Shown here piece after piece: positions 54,543 to 62,305 of a DNA stretch of 64,000 nucleotides. Source of the stretch: Cellulomonas chengniuliangii (GTDB lineage Bacteria > Actinomycetota > Actinomycetes > Actinomycetales > Cellulomonadaceae); contig NZ_CP101988.1 in the NCBI RefSeq assembly GCF_024508335.1, positions 2,542,001 through 2,606,000 on the forward strand, in the 5' to 3' direction. The notes beneath the pieces were generated by a model that saw only the letters and a program-made list of their open reading frames with translations, did no database searches and had not been told where the DNA came from. Within the stretch, counting starts at the first letter, position 1; each line of letters starts with the position of its first letter. Made by a program: the position numbers and the translations under genes.

Positions 54543-56008
54543 AGCAAGCACCCAGGGGGCACCGTGCGGCGTGGAACGCTCGACTCCCCCTCCTTCATGC
54601 GACCCTGCATCCGCAGAGCCCTCGTGAGGGCTCTGCGGCGGATTCCAGCCAGCGGCTCGACGACATCATCGACATCCGGGACAGGTCGCACATCTGGCTG
54701 GCCCTGGCCATCCTGACCGGCCGCCTGCCCACGGACCAGACAGTCGTCGAGGTTGCCCGCGTCGCCGAGTTCGACGGTTGCGCGGCGGTGTGGAAGGCGG
54801 TCGCCGACGGGACGACGGACGAGTCCGCCGCGTGGCAGGTCCGCGTCGCCCACGGGGATGTCCTGGCGGATGTCGCGCACACCGCGTCCACGGTGCTCGT
54901 CACCGGGATTCAGCGGGTGGCCCGCGAGACGGTCCGGCGATGGCTGGCCGCTGACGGCTGCCTGCCGGTGTCCTGGACCAGGGACTTCCAGTCGATGCGA
55001 GACCTGTCGGACGTCGAACTGCGGCGCATCATGGCGGCGACCGCGGAGGAAGACACCGCCGAACGCGCCTCAGCGACGGTGGTGGTGCCCTGGAAGTGCA
55101 CCTACTTGCTGCCGGAGCTCGCGGCTGAGCTGAAACGCACCGGCCGCCTGCGGGCGCTCGCCCAGTTCTCCGGGAACCGCACCGGTGTCATCGGCTTCGA
55201 CTGCGTCCCCATCACCTCGGCTGAGACGACCCAACTCGGCTTCAGCGCGCTGTTCACGTCCAACCTCGCCGCCGTCCGCTCATTCGACCGAATCGCTGCG
55301 ATCTCTGGTGCGGCATGCGCCGAGTACCTCGGCTGGAAGTCCATGCTCGGCGCGATCGGCGTCGCTGGACCGGAGGTTCGCGCGGTCCAGCTCCCCGTGG
55401 AGATCGGGGAGACGACCGACGCCGACATCGCCGCCGCCCGCGACAGGTTCCTGGTCGGCGGTCTGCCGCTGGTGCTTGTCGTGGGAAGCCATGAGCCGCG
55501 GAAGAACCACCTGGCGGTCCTCCACGCCGCCGAGCTCCTGTGGCGCGAGGGTGTGGAGTTCACCCTCACCTTCGTCGGGGGAAACTCATGGGGTGGCGAG
55601 GAGTTCGCCAACCGATTGGCGGCGATGCAGCGGGAGGGCCGAGCGGTCGACGCAGTGCACCGCCTGTCAGACGCGCATCTCTGGGGGGCCTACCGCCTGG
55701 CCCGCTGCACGATCTTCCCCTCCGTGAACGAGGGCTTCGGCCTGCCTGTGGCCGAGTCACTCGCAGCCGGCACCCCTGCCATCACGTCGGCCTTCGGCAG
55801 CATGCTCGAGATCGCGTCCGAGGGGGGCGCGCTCACGGTCGATCCGCATGACGACCACCAGTTGGCCGACGCGCTGCGCGCCTTGCTCCTCCAGGACGAA
55901 CTGCACGACTCGCTGGTGCGCGCGGCGAAGGCCCGCCCCGAGCGCACGTGGGACACCTACGCCCGCGAGCTGTGGGACTTCCTCGTCGGGGACGACGCCC
56001 AGAACTAG
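54539..56008 (+). CDS. GT4 glycosyltransferase, tandem paralogue
   Basis: 489 residues. Same layout as the preceding gene: helical N-terminal part, STVLVTGIQRVARET, VVPWKCTYLLPE, LAQFSGNRTGVIGFDCVP, VVGSHEPRKNH, and VNEGFGLPVAESLAAG. Differences are concentrated in the acceptor-facing N-terminal half, as expected if the two copies act on successive acceptors with a similar donor. The GTG start overlaps the upstream stop by 4 bases. It ends 7 bases from the convergent SpoIID gene, so no terminator fits between. Confidence 0.9.
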   Translation: MKQAPRGHRAAWNARLPLLHATLHPQSPREGSAADSSQRLDDIIDIRDRSHIWLALAILTGRLPTDQTVVEVARVAEFDGCAAVWKAVADGTTDESAAWQVRVAHGDVLADVAHTASTVLVTGIQRVARETVRRWLAADGCLPVSWTRDFQSMRDLSDVELRRIMAATAEEDTAERASATVVVPWKCTYLLPELAAELKRTGRLRALAQFSGNRTGVIGFDCVPITSAETTQLGFSALFTSNLAAVRSFDRIAAISGAACAEYLGWKSMLGAIGVAGPEVRAVQLPVEIGETTDADIAAARDRFLVGGLPLVLVVGSHEPRKNHLAVLHAAELLWREGVEFTLTFVGGNSWGGEEFANRLAAMQREGRAVDAVHRLSDAHLWGAYRLARCTIFPSVNEGFGLPVAESLAAGTPAITSAFGSMLEIASEGGALTVDPHDDHQLADALRALLLQDELHDSLVRAAKARPERTWDTYARELWDFLVGDDAQN

Positions 56009-56014
56009 TGAGAC

Positions 56015-56639
56015 CTCAGGGGTAGCGGGCGACGGCCCGGTCGCGGTACTCCAGGCTCCCCGCGATACCGATGCGGACCGCGCCCTCACCCTGCGCCAGG
56101 AGCACGTTCGCCCACCCCGCCAGACCCGTCGGGTCAGGCCCCCGACCCAGGAACGTCTGGTAATACGCGCCCGCCCGCAACCGAGCCGCCTCCATCGAGA
56201 ACCAGATCCCGTCGACAGCCGCCCCGTTGCCCCGCTGCCGCATCACACCAGCCCACGTGGCCACCTCGCCATCGGTGGCCGGACGACCCAGCACCGTCTG
56301 GTACAGACGCCGAACATACCCCTCCGGAGTGCCACCAGAGATCTCGTAATACTCCACCGAGTCATAGAACCGCCGCTGCACATCGTCCACCGTGCGATTG
56401 CCCGCCCGGATCTCGCTCAACCACGCCGCCGCGCCCGCCGGCTCCGGCTCACGCCCCAGCACCTCCCGGTACGCCTTCGTCACCCGCGACGAGATGTACT
56501 CATCACTGCGCGTCAACGTGTTCACCAACGCCGACTGGCTCGTGCCCGACATCAACGACGCCGTCCACCCTGCCAACCCCGTCGGATCCGGCCCCCGACC
56601 CAACAAATCCTGATACAACGCCGTCACCACAGACCGCGA
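56015..56639. repeat. 625-bp perfect direct repeat, copy 1 (DUF4214 module)
   Basis: Identical, base for base by reading, to 60222-60846, in the same orientation 4207 bases away. It spans the last 207 codons and stop of the SpoIID gene plus one further base. The repeat begins at a serine codon that opens the DUF4214 module and ends with the stop, so its borders match the protein module. Confidence 0.95.
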
Positions 56640-57863
56640 CACGGCCGACGACGTCGTGGTCACCGTGAACCAGTCGCTCTTGAGCCCGAGTCGGCTGCGC
56701 ACCTGGTCGCCGGTGAACGTGGTGCGCGTCCCGTCTGCGGACGTGACGACGACTTTGGACACCCGCCCGCCGTCTGATCCGAGTCCGTTGCGTCCTGTGA
56801 CGGCGAACGCGCCGATCGTCCCGACGCCGAGCCTGGAGGCAACGTCCGCAAGGCTCATGGACACCGTCCATGAGCGGTTCGGGTTGAGCGTGACCGCGTC
56901 ACCTAGGTCGGGGACGGCGGGGAAGGCCCCACCCGCGGTGTGGCCACCTGTCGACGAGCTGAACTCGGTCCGAACCGGTGCGCTGCTGCCAGGCTTGACG
57001 CGGACCTGCGCCGCCGTCGCGGCGATGGCGGCGTCCGCGTAGCGGCCCTCCAGGCTCGTCCGCGCCCCGTTGGCCTGCTTGAAGGCGGCGCCCTGGTACA
57101 CCTGGCACGTCGTGGTGTCGCAGGTGCGGGCCCCGGAGCTGCGCGTGCCGGACAGCGCGTAGCTGCGCGCGGCGACGGCCTGCGCCTTCAGGGCCTCCAA
57201 TCCGTTGGGCAGGGCTCCCCAACTGTCGGGCGACTCTCGAGGCAGGACGCCACGTAGGTAGTCCTCAGTGGGGAGCACGTTGAAGGTGGACTGCTGACCT
57301 GTGCTGGCATGCCGCTGGACCGTGAGCACTCCCCGGTACGACCTCTCGCCCGACCCCTCGCAGACTCGAACGAGGTCGGCGTCTTGCTGTGACACGGTGC
57401 TGATCGTGACTGTTGCATAGGTGCCGAGCGTCGCCCAGCCACCAGAGCAGCTCGTTCCGGTCTGCACCACGAACTGGCCACCGCCAGCGCTGGCGACGCG
57501 CACTGCGCCATTGACTGGTTGGACTCCGTTGACTATCAGCCCGGCGCCAACCGCACGCAGCTCCGTGCCCGCCAGCGCCGTCAACTCGACGGAGATCGTC
57601 GCCTCTGCGGAGGAGCCCATCACTGTTCCGCCGTAGTAGTGGTCCAGGATCTGCACGTAGTTCCACCCGTGGTCCCGCGCGTATCCCAAGGCCCCGTACT
57701 GGCCCATGCCCCGCCCGTGCCCCCACCCCCGCCCGGTGAACGTGGCGTCGCCGTCGGCGCTCGCTGCCACAGCAGGCGAGGCGAGCGGTGCGGCGACCAA
57801 GGCGCCCACCAGCGCAGACGTGAGGAGCGTCGCGATGACGCGGGACTGCACGGAGAGTCGCAT
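56016..57863 (-). CDS. Secreted SpoIID/LytB protein with C-terminal DUF4214 repeats
   Basis: 615 residues. Signal peptide (about 1-33, ending AVAA). Residues 40-400 are a SpoIID/LytB domain: the GRGWGHGRGMGQYGALG motif at 44-60, then LPREsP with the probable catalytic Glu210 and an EALKAQAVAARSYAL helix (223-237). SpoIID enzymes cleave peptidoglycan glycan strands. Residues 409-615 are four DUF4214-type units, each with an LY/YY-x-LGRxPxxxGxxxW core. This tail is identical to that of the amidase at 60223. The ATG follows AGGGAAACCC. Divergent from wzm across 167 bases. Confidence 0.9.
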   Translation of the reverse strand: MRLSVQSRVIATLLTSALVGALVAAPLASPAVAASADGDATFTGRGWGHGRGMGQYGALGYARDHGWNYVQILDHYYGGTVMGSSAEATISVELTALAGTELRAVGAGLIVNGVQPVNGAVRVASAGGGQFVVQTGTSCSGGWATLGTYATVTISTVSQQDADLVRVCEGSGERSYRGVLTVQRHASTGQQSTFNVLPTEDYLRGVLPRESPDSWGALPNGLEALKAQAVAARSYALSGTRSSGARTCDTTTCQVYQGAAFKQANGARTSLEGRYADAAIAATAAQVRVKPGSSAPVRTEFSSSTGGHTAGGAFPAVPDLGDAVTLNPNRSWTVSMSLADVASRLGVGTIGAFAVTGRNGLGSDGGRVSKVVVTSADGTRTTFTGDQVRSRLGLKSDWFTVTTTSSAVSRSVVTALYQDLLGRGPDPTGLAGWTASLMSGTSQSALVNTLTRSDEYISSRVTKAYREVLGREPEPAGAAAWLSEIRAGNRTVDDVQRRFYDSVEYYEISGGTPEGYVRRLYQTVLGRPATDGEVATWAGVMRQRGNGAAVDGIWFSMEAARLRAGAYYQTFLGRGPDPTGLAGWANVLLAQGEGAVRIGIAGSLEYRDRAVARYP

Positions 57864-57968
57864 GGGTTTCCCTGGAGGCGGTTGGGTCGAGAGCCACAGT
57901 CATTTGACCATGACGGCCCCCGATCCAGACGGACCCCCACGCGCGCCGCGGCTCCCTGATCCGGAAGG

Positions 57969-57974
57969 TAGTCT
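57969..57974 (+). promoter_or_regulatory. -10 box TAGTCT upstream of wzm
   Basis: TAGTCT lies 56 bases before the wzm ATG in the divergent spacer (57864-58030), leaving a leader of about 50 bases with an AGGAAG ribosome site. A TTGACC at 57904-57909 is too far for a -35 of this box. Confidence 0.35.
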
Positions 57975-58030
57975 GACCCGGCCGATCCAGTACCCGGCGA
58001 CGGGCTGGCCTTGCCGGGAGCAGGAAGCAC

Positions 58031-58936
58031 ATGAACAACCAGAGCGAGATCCGCGACCTTCATCTGGCTCGCGAGCCACTTCGGGACGCTGGACCGCGTC
58101 CAGGGTTCATCGGGGGGACCCTGCAGTCGGTGCGCGACATCTTCACGCACCGCGAGCTGCTCAAGATGCTCGTCGGACGAGAGCTGAAGGCCAGGTACAA
58201 GGACAGCAGCCTGGGGTTCATCTGGAGCCTCGCGCGCCCCCTCGCGATGCTGCTGATCTACTACGTCGCGATCGGGAAGTTCCTCGGCGCGGCTAGGAAC
58301 ATCCCCGACTTCGCCATCTATATCTACACCGGCCTCACAGCGTGGCAGCTGTTCTCCGAGATCATCTCCAGCGGCACAGGCTCGATCGTGGCCAATTCCG
58401 GCCTGATCAAGAAGGTGTACCTCCCTCGTGAGGTCTTCCCGCTCAGCGTCATCGGGTCGGCGTTGTTCAACTTCTCCATCCAGCTCGTCGTGCTCATCGG
58501 GGCGACAATCGCGGTCGGCAACTTCCCCACGGGCGCCCGCTGGCTGTACCTCCCCCTGTCGCTCTTCGTGCTCCTCGTGTTCGCGACCGCGTTCGCCCTG
58601 CTCCTCTCGGCTGTCAACGTGTACTTGCGAGACGTGCAGTACCTGGTCGAGATCGTCATGATGATCGGATTCTGGCTGTCCCCCATCGTGTACTCGTGGA
58701 CCCAGGTCACCGACACGGTGAGTGCCAAGTGGATCCAAGAGCTGTACCTGGCCAACCCGATGACCCTGGTCACGATGGGCTTCCAGAAGGCGTTCTGGGT
58801 CTCCGGCGACAGCCAGGTCCTCCCCGACCTACTGCCGGAACGGCTTGCGATCGCAGGCGTGGTCGGCCTACTTCTGCTCTGGGTGTTCCAGCGCGTGTTC
58901 GCCCGCCTGCAGAGCAACTTTGCACAGGAGCTGTGA
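58031..58936 (+). CDS. wzm: ABC-2 type polysaccharide exporter, permease
   Basis: 301 residues. A 45-residue cytosolic N-terminus with a REL-LKMLVGRELKARYKDS amphipathic stretch, typical of Wzm/TagG permeases, is followed by six membrane helices (from about 60). LIYYVAIGKFLGAARN and the final LLLWVFQRVFARLQ stretch match O-antigen/teichoic-acid exporters. With Wzt it exports a completed polymer across the membrane. The ATG follows AGGAAG and its stop shares one base with the wzt start (TGATG). Confidence 0.93.
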   Translation: MNNQSEIRDLHLAREPLRDAGPRPGFIGGTLQSVRDIFTHRELLKMLVGRELKARYKDSSLGFIWSLARPLAMLLIYYVAIGKFLGAARNIPDFAIYIYTGLTAWQLFSEIISSGTGSIVANSGLIKKVYLPREVFPLSVIGSALFNFSIQLVVLIGATIAVGNFPTGARWLYLPLSLFVLLVFATAFALLLSAVNVYLRDVQYLVEIVMMIGFWLSPIVYSWTQVTDTVSAKWIQELYLANPMTLVTMGFQKAFWVSGDSQVLPDLLPERLAIAGVVGLLLLWVFQRVFARLQSNFAQEL

Positions 58937-60165
58937 TGAGCACCACCGAGGTCATCCGGATCGACAACCTCTCGAAGCGGTTCGTCATCCGCAAGGAGAA
59001 GTCCCTCAAGGAGCGGGTCGTCAATTTCGGCCGTTCGAATCTGCACAAGGACGACTTCTGGGCGCTGAGCGACGTCAACGTCTCGATCAGGTCCGGTGAG
59101 ACCGTCGGCCTTGTCGGGCCCAACGGGTCTGGCAAGAGCACGTTGCTGAAGATGATCGGCGGGATCCTGCAGCCCACGTCGGGCACGGTGCAGTTGCGAG
59201 GACGCCTCGCCGCGCTTCTGGAGCTGGGCGCCGGGTTCCACCCCGACCTCACTGGTCGGGAGAACGTGTACCTCAACGCCTCGATCCTGGGCATCAGCAG
59301 ACAGCAAACTGACCGCTACTTCGACGCGATCGTCGACTTCTCGGGTATCGAGCAATTCATCGACACGCAGGTCAAGTTCTACTCGTCCGGCATGTACGTG
59401 CGCCTTGCCTTCGCTGTCGCCGTCCATGTCGACCCCGACATCCTGCTGGTCGACGAGGTGCTGGCAGTCGGTGACGAGCCGTTCCAACGCAAGTGCCTGG
59501 AGCGGGTGCGGCAGTTCCAGCACGAGGGTCGGACCATCGTGCTCGTCACGCACAGCCTCGACCAGGTCGCTGACTTCTGCGATCGGGCGATCGTGCTGGA
59601 GAAGGGCAGGGTCGTCGCTGACGATGTGCCTCGCGTCGCTCTGCCCATCCTGCGCCGGGACTTCGAGGCGACCCGCCAAGAGGATGTCGACCGCGCCCAG
59701 GAGCGCGCCGTGGGTCCTGACGCCGTCGCCGCGCGCGCGCGCATCGACAGCGTGACGCTCACGTCAGGCCAGCAGGCCGTCGCCAGCGAGTCGGCGACCA
59801 TCACGCCTGGCGACGCGGTCACCGCCCATGTCCAGGTCACCGCGGAGGAGCCGCTGGAAGACTGGGTCTTGGGGATCGGCGTCGACACCCCGCTCGGCAC
59901 GTCCGTCTTCGGAACGAACACCAAGTTCCTCGACGTCCGCATGCCGAGGCTGGTGGGCACTGGCTCGTACGCGTTCAAGCTCGACGACGTGGCGTTGGGC
60001 GAGGGCGCGTACAACGTCCATGCGGCCCTCGCTCTCACGAGCGGCACGGAACTGCATCGCCTCACCCCTGGCGCCGGGCTGACTGTCGTCGGCGACGGGA
60101 CTTCGCAGGGGCACGTGCACATCAACACCGCCTTCGAGATTGACGAGGGCGTGCCGCTGTCCTAG
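58936..60165 (+). CDS. wzt: ABC polysaccharide exporter, ATPase with glycan-binding C-terminal domain
   Basis: 409 residues. ATPase part (1-240): Walker A GPNGSGKST (61-69), signature YSSGMYVRLAFAVA, Walker B DILLVDEVLAVGD, and the HSLDQVADFCDRAI switch. Residues 255-405 form an extra beta-sandwich-like domain with TPGDAVTAHVQV and GVDTPLGTSVFGTNT strands, the Wzt_C layout that recognises the terminal sugar of the polymer to be exported. Its presence means the polymer is probably capped or specifically modified, for example by the FkbM methyltransferase nearby. A strong hairpin terminator follows. Confidence 0.94.
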   Translation: MSTTEVIRIDNLSKRFVIRKEKSLKERVVNFGRSNLHKDDFWALSDVNVSIRSGETVGLVGPNGSGKSTLLKMIGGILQPTSGTVQLRGRLAALLELGAGFHPDLTGRENVYLNASILGISRQQTDRYFDAIVDFSGIEQFIDTQVKFYSSGMYVRLAFAVAVHVDPDILLVDEVLAVGDEPFQRKCLERVRQFQHEGRTIVLVTHSLDQVADFCDRAIVLEKGRVVADDVPRVALPILRRDFEATRQEDVDRAQERAVGPDAVAARARIDSVTLTSGQQAVASESATITPGDAVTAHVQVTAEEPLEDWVLGIGVDTPLGTSVFGTNTKFLDVRMPRLVGTGSYAFKLDDVALGEGAYNVHAALALTSGTELHRLTPGAGLTVVGDGTSQGHVHINTAFEIDEGVPLS

Positions 60166-60173
60166 CCAACGCC

Positions 60174-60212
60174 GCTGGGGCCTGCCGGGAGCGATCCCCG
60201 GCAGGCCCCAGC
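60174..60212. terminator. Bidirectional hairpin terminator between wzt and the amidase gene
   Basis: A perfect 16-base-pair GC-rich stem (arms GCTGGGGCCTGCCGGG and CCCGGCAGGCCCCAGC) with a 7-base loop lies in the 57-base convergent spacer. It starts 8 bases after the wzt stop and lies 10 bases from the amidase stop on the other strand, so it can end transcription from both sides. Confidence 0.85.
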
Positions 60213-60221
60213 GGGCGGAAG

Positions 60222-60846
60222 CTCAGGGGTAGCGGGCGACGGCCCGGTCGCGGTACTCCAGGCTCCCCGCGATACCGATGCGGACCGCGCCCTCACCCTG
60301 CGCCAGGAGCACGTTCGCCCACCCCGCCAGACCCGTCGGGTCAGGCCCCCGACCCAGGAACGTCTGGTAATACGCGCCCGCCCGCAACCGAGCCGCCTCC
60401 ATCGAGAACCAGATCCCGTCGACAGCCGCCCCGTTGCCCCGCTGCCGCATCACACCAGCCCACGTGGCCACCTCGCCATCGGTGGCCGGACGACCCAGCA
60501 CCGTCTGGTACAGACGCCGAACATACCCCTCCGGAGTGCCACCAGAGATCTCGTAATACTCCACCGAGTCATAGAACCGCCGCTGCACATCGTCCACCGT
60601 GCGATTGCCCGCCCGGATCTCGCTCAACCACGCCGCCGCGCCCGCCGGCTCCGGCTCACGCCCCAGCACCTCCCGGTACGCCTTCGTCACCCGCGACGAG
60701 ATGTACTCATCACTGCGCGTCAACGTGTTCACCAACGCCGACTGGCTCGTGCCCGACATCAACGACGCCGTCCACCCTGCCAACCCCGTCGGATCCGGCC
60801 CCCGACCCAACAAATCCTGATACAACGCCGTCACCACAGACCGCGA
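60222..60846. repeat. 625-bp perfect direct repeat, copy 2 (DUF4214 module)
   Basis: Second copy of the sequence at 56015-56639, in the same orientation. It covers the last 207 codons and stop of the amidase gene plus one base. Outside the repeat the two genes share no obvious nucleotide similarity. Confidence 0.95.
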
Positions 60847-62154
60847 AGCCCCGTATTGCTGGCTGTCGAAGTACGTGCGCGCCGTCGCCCGAATACCGGG
60901 CAAGGCCGCCATGCCCCCGTTCCCGGGGCATGCCGTGTACGAGACGTCACGGTGGCCGAACACCCGTGGGAGGGTGACGGTGGTGTTCTTGTACCTCGCG
61001 TTCTCACCCGCACCCGTCGTGTAGGACATCGATCCTTGAGGGTTGACGTTGTACGCGGCTAGACGCACTCCGATGATGCTGGCGACGGCGCGTTCCATTG
61101 CCAAGGGTGGCGCCGCGTCGTACGTGCCGAGCATCGAGACTCCGACGGTGCCGGTGTTGAAGCCTCCGGCATGGACGCCGATCACGGCCTCGGTCAGGCT
61201 GTTCGCGCGGCCCTCGTAGAGGTTCCCCCACTTGTCCACAACGAAGTTGTAACCGAGGTCGCACCAGCCACGGCCGTCGATGTGGTAGCTCTGGTCGTTG
61301 CGTATCTGCTGCATCGCCTGCGCGACTGTGCTGTAGGCGTTGGAGCCAGCGGTGTGGTGCACCACGGCGCCGACCAGCGATCTCGCGACATCGGGTGCGC
61401 ACACTTGCGCGCGCGCCCCCCACTCCGCGCGGGTGATCACCCGCGGTGCCGAGGCGGCAGCGGGGACGACGCCGTGATCGACAACACTCACGAGACGCGT
61501 CGTCTGGGCGGCTGCCGCCGATCCAGTGGCTCCAGCAGCCGGCATGGAGGCCGGGGCGGCCGTCGGCACGCTGGCCAATTCCGTGCCGACCAGGGTGAGG
61601 GCGAGCCCGGTGGCGCCCTGTTCGCTGGCCTCGAAAGCGAGTTGGACGGCATCGGACTCTCCGAACCACACCGGTTCTGTGCCGCCGCGCCGTGACGAGG
61701 CAGCGTCGACGGTGCCAGGGTCAGGGGCGACGTCATCCACCTCGAGGTCGACCCAGTCCGACCAGGCGCCGTCCACCCGCGCCCGCACCTGGGCACCGAG
61801 GTCGGTGGCTTGTTGGCCCTCCGGCCAGGTCACCCCGACAGTCTGGAAACTGCCGGCCTCGAAGACCTCGGTCTCCACCCGGTCACCCGCGACCTGGTCG
61901 GCGACGATCACCTCGGGGCTCGACCGACCCCGCTCGAGGCTCTCGGACTCACGCACCTCGCCCTCGACGTCGATCCCAGGGACGACGATGTCGACCTGGG
62001 TGAGCGACGGCTCCCCCCCGGGGATCGTCGATGACACCGCGCGGGTCACGTCGACGGGATGCGATCGGGTGGCGGGCACCGCGGGTTCCACGGTGTGCGG
62101 GGGCGCGACCGCGAGCAGTGCTGCGACAACGATGAGGCGAACAAGCACTGTCAT
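60223..62154 (-). CDS. Secreted PGRP-type N-acetylmuramoyl-L-alanine amidase with C-terminal DUF4214 repeats
   Basis: 643 residues from the ATG at 62154 (AAGG ribosome site), which gives a signal peptide (about 1-28); an upstream in-frame ATG at 62199 does not. Residues 50-225 resemble the beta-rich lead of actinobacterial PGRP amidases. The PGRP/amidase_2 domain covers about 240-410: ITRAEWGARA, the zinc histidine in VVHHTAGSN, YNFVVDKWGNLYEGR, and the GHRDVSYTACPG zinc end. It cuts the stem peptide from muramic acid. Residues 437-643 are the four-unit DUF4214 module identical to that of the SpoIID protein across the exporter. Confidence 0.93.
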   Translation of the reverse strand: MTVLVRLIVVAALLAVAPPHTVEPAVPATRSHPVDVTRAVSSTIPGGEPSLTQVDIVVPGIDVEGEVRESESLERGRSSPEVIVADQVAGDRVETEVFEAGSFQTVGVTWPEGQQATDLGAQVRARVDGAWSDWVDLEVDDVAPDPGTVDAASSRRGGTEPVWFGESDAVQLAFEASEQGATGLALTLVGTELASVPTAAPASMPAAGATGSAAAAQTTRLVSVVDHGVVPAAASAPRVITRAEWGARAQVCAPDVARSLVGAVVHHTAGSNAYSTVAQAMQQIRNDQSYHIDGRGWCDLGYNFVVDKWGNLYEGRANSLTEAVIGVHAGGFNTGTVGVSMLGTYDAAPPLAMERAVASIIGVRLAAYNVNPQGSMSYTTGAGENARYKNTTVTLPRVFGHRDVSYTACPGNGGMAALPGIRATARTYFDSQQYGASRSVVTALYQDLLGRGPDPTGLAGWTASLMSGTSQSALVNTLTRSDEYISSRVTKAYREVLGREPEPAGAAAWLSEIRAGNRTVDDVQRRFYDSVEYYEISGGTPEGYVRRLYQTVLGRPATDGEVATWAGVMRQRGNGAAVDGIWFSMEAARLRAGAYYQTFLGRGPDPTGLAGWANVLLAQGEGAVRIGIAGSLEYRDRAVARYP

Positions 62155-62305
62155 GTCCAGACCTTGGCGGTGAGAGCAACGCGAGTCTCTGTCGGCCATG
62201 ACTTGCGGTCAAGGACCGCCACGCAGCTCGACCAACATCGTTGAGAATTGGCTGGCTCCACGCGCGGGCTCCGACCGGCGTGATCCCCTGTGAGATCATG
62301 TCCGC

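Noticed and set aside
57864-58030. TTGACC at 57904 as a -35 box for wzm
   Set aside because: No -10-like hexamer lies 16-18 bases downstream; the nearest box, TAGTCT, is about 60 bases away.
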